NCBI GenBank assembly: GCA_011033025.1
Contig: WFMF01000009.1
Span: 744,001 to 808,000 of the forward strand
DNA length: 64,000 bases
Direction of reading: 5' to 3'
From: Beroe forskalii
Lineage: Eukaryota > Ctenophora > Nuda > Beroida > Beroidae
Each line of letters starts with the position of its first letter. Within the stretch, counting starts at the first letter, position 1. The position numbers were made by a program, and so were the translations under genes. Below are positions 11,771 to 23,764 of this stretch, one piece after another. Under the pieces are notes generated by a model, which was not told the origin of the DNA, did not search any database, and worked only from the letters and a program-made list of their open reading frames with translations.

Positions 11771-13485
11771 ACTTTTTCAATAAAACTCGCGTGCATATCA
11801 ATCCCGCGCTGAAGTGCTCGTAGAATGAGTAGCGTGTTCCATAATATGCGAAAATTCATGCACATTTGATAAATAAAGCGGTCGAGATGTCGTCATTATC
11901 AAGACTTTTATATAGTAAGTTAATGACGCCTTGCGGCTATTTTAATATGGTGCATAACAGAATCGACAAGCTGCCACCCGTACAATTCGACTACGGATAA
12001 AGGTCACCATATTCGTATAATTAAAAGTTTCACATTTATTCGTCTTTATCAGAAACTCGACCAGGAGAGCTGACCGGTACTGATAGCCCATTTTCATACC
12101 TAGCTATCCAGGTGTCCCGAAAACAACAAAATTAAATCGTATTCAGGGTATATGGCGACCGATACGTCAGTACTTCCAGTTAAATATGCGGCGACCGTTG
12201 GAGTTCTTCATTTAATTTCAAGGTGCGTGAGTCGTGACACGTAAGTAATGGTCTCAGTGAGGCATTTTTGAAAGACAATACAATAACATTCTGTAATTTT
12301 CCTTGACAAACGAAGCTTTGTCAAGGAGTTTTAATCTTGTCGTGCCTATAGGGTCCCTGATACAATTTTGGTTTCAGTTCTGGTATAGCTAATTCAAGAA
12401 ATGAAAGAAGTTCAGTAACAAATTTGAAGAGACAAAATAATACAATTCATATATTTAGTTCATTAATTGTCCAGTATATTTCACAATCATTATAGATACA
12501 ATGAGTCAATGAGTATATCTTTCAAAATTCTTATCACCACTCCCGTTCAAATAACTCCTACAATGCAGTTAAAAGGAGAATATAACTGGCATTTCACGGG
12601 CGTGCAAATTTAGGAATCATGTAATATACGGTAAATGCACACTTGCGAGTGGGATCCATGCAATAAATGCGACCTTGCTAGTGGGATTCATGCAATAAAT
12701 GCACCAGCTTGCGAAGTCATTGCACGAGCTTACGAGTGCAATTACGATGGTTATTCTAATACCCATGTGAGCATTTACTGTATCAATACCCTGCCATATA
12801 CGAAACAACGAAAAACAACGAAATATGAATCATCGTTTCAAGAAGTCATATGCATCATACATTATTTCTTTTATATCACGATCGAAGAGGTTGAAAAAGT
12901 TGACACTCCCTTCGCCATTCGTTAATTCATACAAAGTCAGTGTAGCATAAATGCCTAATCATAGCGCCATGGTATTATGTAACAAATAAATACAGAGGCC
13001 AATGATCACAACATGCCAAGCGGGAGTATAGTGTAAAGTACATCGAGCAATGGGAATGGCGCCAATATGCATGTATATTTAATATCTATACCAATCTTAA
13101 AACCCTAACTTAAAACTCAAGAAATAAACTCTGACACATCAAACACGGCAAAAGATATGAAACATAACAAAAACAAAATCATAAAATGGACCACAAGTCT
13201 GTGTTATCTTTATTTTCATCCCCAGACTGGGGATACAGATTACATTGTGCTCCATCCCTGCCCACCAGATATAGAGGTGATATCATATATATTTTAGAAA
13301 TTTTTATCTTGCGTTAATAATAACAAATAAACTGTTAGTGCAGAAATGAGGGATTCCCTTAAAATTGGGAAAAGGTCGAAAAAGTTGTGATATTGCTTAA
13401 AAATTTAAAGGGAAATGCTCGAAACGTTAAAGAAAAGGTCGCTTGAAGAGTCTGCAATGGGTTTCTCGGATTTCTGAGGTACGGG
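11771..13485. other. No gene recognised; small repeat near 12.63-12.74 kb
   Basis: No coding exon recognised. Between 12630 and 12740 there are about three diverged copies of a roughly 36-base unit containing GCTAGTGGGATTCATGCAAT. The rest is unique-looking AT-rich sequence. Confidence 0.4.
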
Positions 13486-13489
13486 AGGT

Positions 13490-13790
13490 TTGTTCAGGTG
13501 TGCGTTATGAGTTGAGAGGGGTGTGCGTTGAGTTGACAGGGGTCTGTTATGAGTTGAGAGAGGTGTGTTATGAATGGAGAGAGGTATAATATGAGTGGCG
13601 GAGGTGTGTTACGAGTGGAGAGGGGGGTGTGTTATGAGTTGAGAGGGGTGCGTTATGAGTTGAGAGGGTGCGTTATGAGTTGAGAAGGGTGTTATGTGGG
13701 AGTGGATAGAGGTATAATATGAGTGGAGAGGGGTGATTTACAATGAGATAGGGGTATGTTATGAGTTGAGAGGGGTGTGTTACCCGTAAG
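13490..13790 (+). repeat. About 21-bp minisatellite (GTGTGTTATGAGTTGAGAGGG)
   Basis: Twelve or more imperfect units with variant GAGTGGAGAGG and ATAATATGAG forms. No frame of interest. Confidence 0.75.
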
Positions 13791-14340
13791 TAAGCCTATC
13801 AAACTCCTTAGAAAGTCAATGCCAGTCGCACTCCTAAGAAAGCCCGTCACACTCTTCAGTTACCCTCAGTTAGCAAATTTAAATTACTATTTTCTCGCAA
13901 AGTAGACGAAAATCAAAATTCTATCAAAAGATTATCGAAAACCATGCCAATCATAAATATCACCCCTCTGATGTATGATTAACCGGGCTCCAAATTAAAA
14001 TTCCTAACTTAGTTCTTTCAGTAAATTTGGTCAGTTTCCAAGGTTAAATCATTTCAGATTCAAAAAATTACACTTTAACCTTTGAAAAAGAACAGAAAGT
14101 TTTATTCCCTCCTGTGGCTCAAACTCCAGTGTGATAATAAGCGGTTACATGTCGAAGTGGTGACCGTATACCGCAACTTACATGGTCGAGGTGACAGCCG
14201 AGACTGTGTAAGTTGGATAATGGACGAGGCGTGCCGAGTTCATTATCGAGTATACAGTCACAACTGAATCATGGAACAGATTATACCCGACCGGAAACAG
14301 CTGGAACCCACTATTCTCAGTCCAAACAACAGTATTTCTT

Positions 14341-14657
14341 CCCACTCGGGTCTGACGACCCTCGTCCGGATTCAACGCTTAAGTAGATTTTCGAGTGCTC
14401 CTTTATAAAATCAAATTTCATTTTGACCTATTTTTGTACTGTAATTCAGTGGAGACCGTATAACCAAACTTACACGGTCGCTAAAACAAGCTTGGGAGGG
14501 GTATAATTATCGATATATCACTCCTTTGTAGAACTACTGCAAAGTGGCGGAATAATAGAGCAGAATATCGTTAAATAAATTGTTGATTTTATGAAGGAGC
14601 ACTCGAAAATCTATAAAAAACGTTGAATTAGAAGAGGGTCGTCAGACCCGAGTGGGA
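14341..14657. mobile_element. Foldback/MITE-like element with about 75-bp TIRs
   Basis: The left arm begins CCCACTCGGGTCTGACGACC and runs to TCGAGTGCTCCTTTATAAAA. The right arm (about 14580-14657) is its reverse complement with a few mismatches. The loop of about 160 bases carries no frame. The nearby GACCGTATA..ACTTACACGGTCG motifs (14160-14215, 14455-14480) are small separate palindromes. Confidence 0.75.
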
Positions 14658-14659
14658 GG

Positions 14660-16070
14660 GAGAACTGTTTTGTCGAGTAATAATACAATTAACAAACTCA
14701 TGGATCGTGTGATATCGAAAATTTTCAAACTCGGCTGACGCCTCATGTGATGATTTTCGATATCCCATTCGTCCGATATAAAACGGCAAAATTAACCAAA
14801 AATCTGCCGAGTTGCTTCCTGGTAAAAAGATTATTCAAATATTCATTATGTAATCATAAGTATGATTTAGATATGGAATATGCTTAATATGGCTCCAAGT
14901 ATTCATAATGCTCATAAGGATTATTATATGGCTACATGTGAGTTTCATCTCAGGTTTGTGGAATGGCATGAATATGAATATGGGATCATTCACATATTAC
15001 GTAATCAGCCGAGGGGACATAATCATCAAAATTTTACGGACATTAATATTCACGCTCGATCCTGCCACTTCAAATTTCAAGACAATCTCGAAATTTTCGG
15101 TTCGATTTTTTCTATTTTTACAACGATTTGAATACTTGATTTCAAGATTTTTCAATATATTTCGTTAATTGATATGATAAATTTCCATATAGCAGGTTCT
15201 AAGCATAAAAAGAAGCATAATTTCCTTAAAAATTTTGTTATTGCGTTTAAAGAGATAAAGTCAGAAATTTTGCTTCTCTACCTAGAAATTTTAGAGGGAA
15301 ATACCGGACAAAATTTTCACGGACATTAATATTCACGCTGATGTGCTTAGCTGTGTGATTTTAATGTCCGTGTTAATCTATGTCCGATAAGGTATACCTC
15401 TTAGTTTCATGACCTCTAAGTTTCATGACAAAACTGCTCCTTATCCAAAAGATTTGACCATCATTCGATGAAAATTGCATTTCAATGGAGATCTCAAATC
15501 TTGAAAAAAAACTGATAGACTGAATACGAAATTTTCACCCTCCTATTTTCATAAATTTGGGCCCAAAAAGTAGTTTCTGTAGACTGTAGGATAAAACATA
15601 TTTTCAAGATTTTTTGCGTGGACGAATATACGATTTTCTTCGTAAAGTGCGCTAAAGTGTAAAAAAAGGCAATTTCCAATATTTCTAAAGTTCTAATTAT
15701 ACTTCAATACTAGCCAAACTGTGTTCGTTAGGTATTCAGTTTCGCTGAACATAAATCATTAAAATGATTATCAATTATAATAATAAAGCACACATTTTAA
15801 CCCTTAACCATAATTAAGAAACTCAATTCTCTAGGCATCTAAGCGGTAATTGTTGAGTGACGTTTCACATCCTTTTGGATCCTTTTCAAGAACATTTAAT
15901 CACAAATGAGCATTATGGTAACATAAAACATTAAATCTAGTAGTTATATCCAGAAAAAAAATTAAAATTCTAAGTCAATCAAGTTTTGCACATCATCAAT
16001 ATTGTCTGAAAAAGCACATCTGAAGAAGTATGTTTTCAATGCAATTATAACATGCTAAAGTAAAGAACTT
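14660..16070. other. No gene recognised
   Basis: AT-rich. A CGGACATTAATATTCACGCT motif occurs twice (about 15038 and 15320). No coding signal was seen on either strand. Confidence 0.4.
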
Positions 16071-16084
16071 TGTTTCAGACAGAT

Positions 16085-16440
16085 GTATTCGGACCCCCGT
16101 TATTCGGACCCCCGTTGTTCGGACCCCCGTTATTTGGATCCCCGTTATTTGGACCCCCGTCATTCGGACCCCCGTTATTCGGACCCCCGTTATTTGGACC
16201 TCCGTTATTTGGACCCCCGTTATTCGGACCCCCGTTATTCGGACCCCCGTTATTCGGACCCCCGTTATTCGGGCCCCCTTTATTCGGACCCCCGTTATTC
16301 AGACCCCCGTCATTCGGACCCCGTCATTCGGGCCCCGTTATTCGGACCCCTGTTATTCGGACCCCGTTATTCCCCCCCGTTATTCGGACCCCCGTCATTC
16401 GGACCCCCGTTATTCAGACCCCGTTATTCAGACCCCCGTT
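16085..16440 (+). repeat. 15-bp satellite (CGGACCCCCGTTATT)
   Basis: About 23 units, the same satellite as 6748-7110 in reverse. Variants such as CATT for TATT and CAGACC for CGGACC are interspersed. Confidence 0.9.
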
Positions 16441-17568
16441 AGTCGTATTTGAACTCATTCCAACGTAATCAATTCGAAAATCCATGTGTAAATATCAATC
16501 ACTTCAAATTCCCTAATTTCTACAAAAGGTCCGCGTGAACTCACGTGCTGAAATGTAGCACTAAGATCTAATTTCACGTGCATTAGTCGTATTTGAACTC
16601 ATTTCAACGTAATCAAGTCGAAAATCCCGTGTAAATATCAATTTCTTCAAATCCCCTAATTTCTACAAAACGTCCGCGTGAACTCACGTGCTTCACTAGT
16701 CCATCGTATATTTCCTATTCCTATGCACTACGAGACAAGGAGAACCATTATCAGTTCACCATCGTGTCACAGAATAGGACTACAGTACAAATTTTTGTCA
16801 TAAACATAATTTCAATCAATTTGCAGTTCAATTTTTAGAAGCCTCCCACGACAACAATCTTCGACCGATCGTCCTGAAATTGTTTTATAGCTAAACCTCA
16901 AGGTCTAAAAGCAGCATATCGAAGTAAAAATAATCTGATGAAAACTCTTTGTGTTAGAGATGTTCAAAGTTGCGCAAAATAGCGTTCTATCACAAAATAC
17001 GTTATTTTAGTGGTTTTACGCGATTTTGATGACGTCATCACCGCACCAAAACAGCCTCAAACCAACTTCCCATATAGCCTATCACACAATTCCGCTTTAG
17101 TACAACATACTTTGACCGGTCTCATCTCAAGATAAGTCGCAGTTCTTGACATCTCACTCGTTTAAGTTTTGTCCTATAATTTGGAAATCGATTTTACACC
17201 GTACCTTAGAAAATCGCGTATATCTCGATGAAAAATCGAGATAGCCCAATGATCCATATGATTTTCTGAAAGCTCTTTAAATTTGCTAAAAATCATTCTG
17301 AAAAATCAGACAGCTATCTCCATTCCTTCTTGGTGAAAAATGCGCACAAAGATTACCTATTTTCGCTAAAAAACAATAAAATTTCGCTAAGTTGATGACG
17401 TCATAGTGACGTGAAAATGACGTCACCAGAACTTCTCTTATAGCCTATAACATTTTCCCATCTTAGATCAACAAAACCTGACCTCGATCATGGCTCTACC
17501 ATTTCCCGTTCTTGAGATCTCATCGTTTTAAATTTGCTCCTAATTATCACGATATATATTATATCTAC

Positions 17569-17711
17569 ACCACCAAAACCGTTGGACGGTTGGTCTAGTA
17601 ACCCCCCGCTGGTTTGGATGTGATAAGCCCATTTTGTCTCTTTTCAGGTTCCGTTGTCACATCCAAACCCGCGGGGGGTTACTAGACCAACCGTCCAACG
17701 GTTTTGGTGGT
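17569..17711. repeat. Hairpin A (143 bp)
   Basis: Same arms and length as the hairpins at 5492, 55867 and 57426. It is followed by GATATCCTAACAGATGTATG, the internal side of the element. Confidence 0.85.
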
Positions 17712-19148
17712 GATATCCTAACAGATGTATGTAGCCCTCATGTAGTCCAAACCCACGTTACTAGCCCACACGCAAGTCTTACCCACGTAACTCACAATTC
17801 CGCCTTAGTACAACATACTTTGGTCGGTCTCATCTCAAGATAAGTCGTAGTTCTTGACATCTCACTCGTTTAAGTTTTGTCCAATAATTTGGAAATCGAT
17901 TTTTCACCGTACTTTAGAAAATCGCGTATATCTTGCCCAAACGCAGTTTGAGCCCACCTAACTTGCCCTCACTTAGTCCAAACCCACGTTACTTGCCCAC
18001 ACACGCAAGTCTTACCCACGTAACTCACTCTTACGAAGCCCAAAACTACGTTATTCTAACTTGGAATTACTAGAATTGATATATTTCTTAATTTCTACAA
18101 ATCGTCCACGTGAACTCACGTGCTGAAATATAGCAACCAGATCTAATTTCACATGCATTACTCGTATTTAAACTCATTTCAACGTTATCATTTCGAAAAT
18201 CCCGTGTGAATATCAATTTCTTCAAATCCCCTAATTTCTACAAAACGTCCGCGTGAACTCACGTGCTTCACTTGTCCATCGTATATTTCCCACCCCTATT
18301 CACTGTGAGACATGAAGAAACAATCATCAGTTCACCATCGTATCACAGAATAGGACTACAGTAAAAAATTTTGTCATAAACATTATTTCAGTCAATTTGC
18401 AGTTCAATTTTTAGAAGCTTCCCACGACAACAATCTTCGACCAATCGCCCAGAAACTCGTTTTACAACTAAATCTCAAGGTCTAAAAGCAGCATAGTAAA
18501 GTAAAACATAATCCGATAAAAACTCTTTGAGTTATAAATGTCCAAAGTAGCGCAAAATAGCGTTCTATCGTAAAATACGCTATTTTAGTGGTTTTACGCG
18601 ATTTTGATGACGTCATTACAGCACCAAAATAGGCTCAAACCAACTTCCCATATAGCCTAAGCCACAATTCTGCCTTAGCACAACACACTTTGGCCGGTCT
18701 CATCTCAAGATAAGTCGTAGTTCTTGACATCTCACTCGTTTAAGTTTTGTCCAATAATTTGGAAATCGATTTTTCACCGTACCTTAGAAAATCGCGTATA
18801 TCTCGATGAGAAATCGAGATAGCCCAATAATCCATATGATTTTCTGAAAGCTCTTTAAATTTGCTAAAAATCATTCTGAAAAATCAGAGAGCTCTCTCTT
18901 TTCCTTCTTGGTGAAAAATGCGCTCGAAAATGGCCTATTTTCGCTAAAAAAGCAATAAAATTTCGCTAAGTTGATGAGGTCATAATAGCGTCATAATGAC
19001 GTCACTGAACCTTCTCACATAGCCTAAGCCAGACTCCCATCTTAGATGAACAAAACGTGACCTCGATCATGGCTCTACCATTTCCCGTTCTTGAGATCTC
19101 ATCGTTTTAAATTGGGTCCCAATTATCATGATATGATATATCTTATTA

Positions 19149-19349
19149 TATCACCCTGTGACACTCGTTCCTCTAATATATACCCTGGCCAGTCTTTTTT
19201 ATTACCGCGGGGGGTTACCGCCCTGGCCAGGGCGGGAATCTATATTATGCTATCACCCTGTGACACTCAAATCTCTAACTTATACCCCTGGCCAGTCTTT
19301 TTTATTACCGCGGGGGGGGGGGGGTTACCGCCCTGGCCAGGGCGGGAAT
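19149..19349 (+). mobile_element. Pair of type-B palindromic elements
   Basis: Two units TATCACCCTGTGACACTC...CCAGGGCGGGAAT separated by an 11-base spacer. The second unit has an expanded G run (12 G) at its GCGGGGGGTTACC site. It closes composite copy 2. Confidence 0.85.
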
Positions 19350-19463
19350 ATGCTTATACGATGGGATAAAATATTATTATGATTAATTGATATCTGTCCA
19401 TTCTAAGGTCCATCAATGGAATTCTCCCATTTTTTCGATTCCAAGGTGCTATTTTGTGCTGCT

Positions 19464-20740
19464 TGCGGTATTGGAAAGTCAGCAGGTGCGAGGCAGAAGC
19501 TCCTATCGGATCAGAGAATCTTCATCAAAAGTTCAAGGAAGTACCAGGATAAGCACCGACCAAAGAAGCATCAGCAGTCAATCCTGAAAACGTATGATAC
19601 ATGAGTTTTCACAACTAATTAACCATCAATGATTATTAATCAATATCAGACCATTCAGAATTCAATTAAATTTTTCCAGTTTCTGACCCCCACCTGCTAA
19701 TGATTATCATAGTTTACCTGTTGGATTATATTGCATCGAAAAGGTCTGCTGGTCAGCAGGTGTGGGGCAGTGCTCAGTAGCATGTATCGGATCAGGGAAC
19801 CTTCTTCAGCAGTTCAAGTCTATGAGTAGACAGGAGTAGGCAAACCTGGACACGTTTTTCAATTACATGAGTTTGAAAAAGTTATTGACAACCGTCAACC
19901 TTCTACTCATACACTGAAATGGCAATGTGATTACTGCATTATTTAATACCTGTTCATTCTATGGTGCTGGTAAGTAGGGGTAGCCCATGTATCAATTTTG
20001 AGATACATGGGCTTTTTGCCTCCTTGACATGGGTTTAACTCCAATCATACCCCTCACACAGTATGGTAGTATAGTTGACTCCATCATATATGATGGAGTC
20101 CCATCATATATGATGGAGTCCACACCTTCGAATAACCCGATATATGAAGGATCATGGGCATTTGGGGTCAAAATTGCATTTATTTGGGGCTCCTATATTT
20201 GCCAACCCCATCAAGTCCCTTATTTCAACATTCAAGCATATTTATGAAATCTAGCACTGTTTACCTGTTAGATTGCATTGTGTTGAAAAGGTCTGCATGT
20301 GGTAGGTACTTAGTAACTTGCTTCAGATCAGGAATCACACTTCAGCAGTTCACTGAAGGCAGGAGACAGGAGTAGACAAACCTGGACAGGTATTACAATT
20401 ACATGAGTTTTAAAAAATTAATGACCATCAACCTTATAGTTACAATGAAATAATGACATATTCAATATCTGGCAATATTGAAATCTTAAATCTTTCCAGT
20501 TTCTTATCTCGAAATGTTACTTCATGATTATTATAGTTAACCTGTTGCATTGTATTGTATTCAACTGCAAGAAGTCTGCAGCTCCAAGCGGTAGGTAATT
20601 TGTAGCTCACATCATATCAGGGAACCTTCTTCTGCAGTTCAAGGAGGCACCAGTAGACAGGAGTAGGCAAATCTGGACATGTATTACCTACATGAGTTAT
20701 AACAACTGAACAACCATTAAACTTTTAAAATGAAATAACA
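19464..20740 (+). repeat. Four diverged copies of a roughly 280-bp unit
   Basis: Copies lie near 19470, 19745, 20290 and 20575. Each contains in order GTTTACCTGTTGGATTATAT, TCTGCTGGTCAGCAGGTG, ATCGGATCAGGGAACCTTCT, TCAGCAGTTCAAG, GACAGGAGTAGGCAAACCTG and a TTACATGAGTTT end. About 260 unrelated bases separate copies 2 and 3; these include a perfect 12-bp-stem hairpin (19982-20013) and two ATCATATATGATGGAGTC palindromes (about 20080-20120). No coding function is assigned; the frame at 19416-19604 covers copy 1 only and is not kept in the other copies. Confidence 0.6.
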
Positions 20741-21590
20741 ACTTTCAATTGTAACTATAAGAGCTTCTCAGGGAATTTTTGAGTAATGCTGCCTTTGGTG
20801 CAGAGCATGAATTGTTGTTAATTTAAATTTGTTCATGTCCAAATAAGGAAGCTAGCTTGCATTTAAGAAAGGGTTAATTTTTTTATGCCACAAACCTGGT
20901 TTCACTATGTCATGTGGATGAAGTGGATGCAACAATTGCCTCAATCTCTAAAATGAAAGAGTCTTGATTGGTCTATATATTTTCTGGGACATTGCATTAT
21001 TTTGGCATGACTTTTGCAGCTAAAGGGCTATGTTGGAGAAGCAGCAGTTACCAATTTAGTAGAGAAAAATCCATAAAATAAAGAATTTCTTTAAAACATC
21101 AATGTTCAAGCATAGAAACAGTTTACATTTGTCACAAATATAGCCCCAATCCTTTTATAAAACATAATTCATAAGATAATTCATAAGATAATTCATAATT
21201 CATGAATCAATTAACAACATAAAATAATTTGATTTATAGCATCAAAAGCATTCAGATGGATAGCCCAATTAACCAAAGTATCCATGAAGCTCTATCCATT
21301 GCAGAATAAACCTATTCATAGAAATTAATGTCTTGAAGAAAGATTTCTTTTTATTTCAAATAAATTCATAGAAATAAATAATTAAAATGATTTATAGTGT
21401 ATAGGATATTTTGATTTAATACTGACATTTAAGATCATTGATTCAACAGAAACATTTATTTCAAAATACGTGCCCATGGTTCATTAGAAAAATATGTCTA
21501 CGGCCTTTTCATCGAATTAAGTTGAATAATTAATAATTACTGCTCAAGGCAAAAATACAAAAAATCGACTCAAATAATTTGTCAGAATTC
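20741..21590. other. No gene recognised
   Basis: AT-rich unique sequence with a small ATAATTCATAAG triplication near 21165-21205. No exon was found, although the missing 5' exons of the MRG gene must lie somewhere upstream of 23765. Confidence 0.35.
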
Positions 21591-22126
21591 CATCTGCGCG
21601 TGCGCGCCGCGCGTCAGATCGGCCGCCTAACGCGCGCGCGGCCACGGCCACAGCAGGTGGCCAATGGCCATTATGCTGAAATTAGATCTATAGAAGCGAG
21701 GAGGATCAAAATTTTTTATGTAAAATAAATTGATCCTTCTCGGCCACTGCAGTGGACGGAAAGGCTCAAAAATTTTTACATAAAATTTTTTGATCCTCCT
21801 CGGCCACGGGGTTGGACGAAAAGGCTCAAAAATTTTTACATAAAAAATTTTTTATGAAAAATTTTTTATGTAAAAAAAAGTGAGCCTGCTCGGCCACCGT
21901 ATAGGGGTGTCGTTTCGCGACACCCCTGGTTAGGGGAAAACGCGAACGTCTGCAGTCTGGCAACACTGGCAAATTGCTTTAACCACTAACCTTGCTAAAC
22001 GCGTGTATATTATCCCTGTTATTTGCTAAACACGTATATCCCTGTCTGCGTTGCGCGGCGCGCTTCCCCAGTGAAGCGCCGCGCGCGTACACACACCTAT
22101 GCGGGCTTAGGAACCCTGTTATCGCG

Positions 22127-22225
22127 TTGCCAGGCGTTGCCTGGCCCCCTCGCGCGCGCGAAGCGCGCGCGCCCCGACTCGCAGAGTTATTTTGAAAAAA
22201 ATGTGGGGCAGGCAACGTCTGGCAA
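22127..22225. mobile_element. Short TIR element (about 99 bp)
   Basis: The ends TTGCCAGGCGTTGCCTGGCC and GGCAGGCAACGTCTGGCAA are inverted copies of each other. A homologous element lies at 44190-44275 with AT-richer sequence. The interior shares TTATTTTGAAAAAAATGTGG. Confidence 0.7.
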
Positions 22226-22327
22226 GTTATCGCGTACACACGGCGCGTACACACGGCGCGTACACACACTTATGCGCCATGCGGGCTTAGGAACCACTAT
22301 CCAGATCCCTAGTTTTACTTGCTAAAC

Positions 22328-22556
22328 ACTTCCCCTAACCAGGGGTGTCGAGGCCTGTCTGCGTTGCGCGGCGCGCTTCCCACACCTATGTGGGCTTAGG
22401 AATAGTTTTACGCGCGCGCCGCGCCTTGTTCCTAAGCCCGCATAGGTGTGTGTACGCGCCGCTGGGGAAGCGCGCCGCGCGAGCCACACAGGGATATACG
22501 TGTTTAGCAACGCGCCTTGCGACGACGCGACACCCCGGCCCTGGTTAGGGGAATAG
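22328..22556. repeat. Large GC-rich inverted repeat
   Basis: The left arm starts CCCCTAACCAGGGGTGTCG and runs through GCGTTGCGCGGCGCGCTTCC to CACCTATGTGGGCTTAGGAA. The right arm is its complement, longer by insertions (it includes the complement of GCTAAACACGTATATCCCTG). The two arms meet at a GCGCGCGCC core. Confidence 0.7.
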
Positions 22557-22709
22557 GGGAAACTGATAGTGATAGACAACAGCCGAACAGCGGGTCTGGT
22601 AATGATATCACGGTCAGGCAAAGACGCGCGTTCTTGCACAATGACAATTGCAATTAATTAATAATGCGAAATACATCTCGACGGACCGACGGTAACATCC
22701 TACGAGATC

Positions 22710-22933
22710 ACATCACATCATGTTGTCGTACGATGTATAACCTGCTGACGCCAGCCGCGGCGCTGATTTTCGAGAAGGTCTGTCGACGTCAGACAAACAT
22801 CATGAAACCGGACAATTTTTGTCTGGCGTTGACAGACCCTCTCGAGAATCAGCGCCGCGCGCGCGGCGCTGATTCTCGAGACGCCAGCCGCTTCGCAGCT
22901 GGCGTCAGCGGGTCATACATCGTACGACAAGAC
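22710..22933. repeat. Inverted repeat ending TTGTCGTACGATGTAT
   Basis: The outer arms are TTGTCGTACGATGTAT..CCTGCTGACGCCAG and the complement at 22895-22932. Nested inside are CTGATTCTCGAGA arms and a GTCTGTCGACGTCAGAC core. The outer tip GTCAGCGGGTCA..ACATCGT recurs at 43457-43478, so it is a family end. Confidence 0.7.
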
Positions 22934-22960
22934 AATTTGAAATTGAATAAGCTGCACGAT

Positions 22961-23764
22961 GACCAAGCATGACATTCAATTTCACCTAGCCTTTGCTTAA
23001 TTGCTTTGGGTTGGCGTCTTCGGAAATTATATTTATAATTTCTTAATTTATAATTATATTTATAAATCATTTAAGTATTTTCGCAATGCCCGCGACCCGT
23101 TCTGTCGGGCGTTGATCTGTGCCAGTATGCCTTCAATGAAAGTAACACTTCCATAGAAACTGGGAATGGGACATATCGACATACGAATTAAGATACAGTA
23201 TGCAGTATGATGAACAAGTTCAAACTTCAAATTTGAAATAACAAGCAAGAAGTTCTATTTCTATTAAATTTAATGACAAAGAAACAGCGGAATCTGAAAA
23301 CAAAATCCAATGTTGCGCAGGTACAATTGTTTATGGATCAATATCATTATCATGATTGAAAATATTTATGAACCTTTTTGACATAGCTTAGGGATTCAAC
23401 AATTTCAAACTACGATCATGAGATTGATTCTGAAATTTCTAATTCTACCCGACACCGTTATTCCACGACCACTACCACTACCAGAGCCGTACGACTTGGA
23501 GTTGAAATTTCAGAATGATTCTCATTTCTCGATGCAATGTGGCGACACCTGTTAGACTTACCCTTGAAAAGAGATACATTCAAAAATTTTAAATATTGTA
23601 GTTAATTCATTGCATTTCTGTTAACCTAAGATAGCCAGTTACGACCTAAATTTAAATATGGCATCTAATGATTAAATAATAGTCAGGCAACTTTATTAGT
23701 GCAATATCTCAATTTAAAGTTCCTATCGGAAACCTATTAAGACTTTTTTATTTTTGAACTTCAG
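22961..23764. other. No exon recognised upstream of the MRG exons
   Basis: Presumably intron of the MRG gene. It ends in a good polypyrimidine tract and CAG at 23762-23764. I could not find the preceding exon. Confidence 0.4.

Larger units (their letters stand above)
16075..19349 (+). mobile_element. Composite hairpin/satellite element, copy 2
   Basis: Order on plus: AGATGTATTCGG and the 15-bp satellite (16085-16440), two short repeats ending GTGAACTCACGTGC, body (about 16740-17545), hairpin A (17569-17711), a link with ACCCACGTTACTAGCCC-type repeats, second body (about 18330-19135), then the type-B pair (19149-19349). The leading hairpin is absent here, as if the left end were lost. A second, shorter piece of body sequence (about 17800-17930) is inserted in the link. 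No protein is encoded. Confidence 0.75.
21591..22960. repeat. GC-rich nested palindrome cluster
   Basis: An island of GCGCGC-rich sequence in AT-rich surroundings, made of several foldbacks. It includes a GGCCACGG/AAAAATTTT block (21690-21898, inverse of 11.5 kb), CCCCTAACCAGGGGTGTCG ends at 21905-21935, 22330 and 22530-22555, a 99-bp TIR element (22127-22225), a large hairpin (22328-22556) and another (22710-22933). Related GC-rich pieces occur at 43320-43680. Frames inside it (for example 22023-22325) are palindrome artefacts. Confidence 0.75.

Noticed and set aside
19982-20018. Perfect hairpin AGCCCATGTATC/GATACATGGGCT followed by T5
   Set aside because: It looks like a bacterial terminator, but the context is an animal genome; the stem is also short for a pre-miRNA. 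Left as a hairpin without function.
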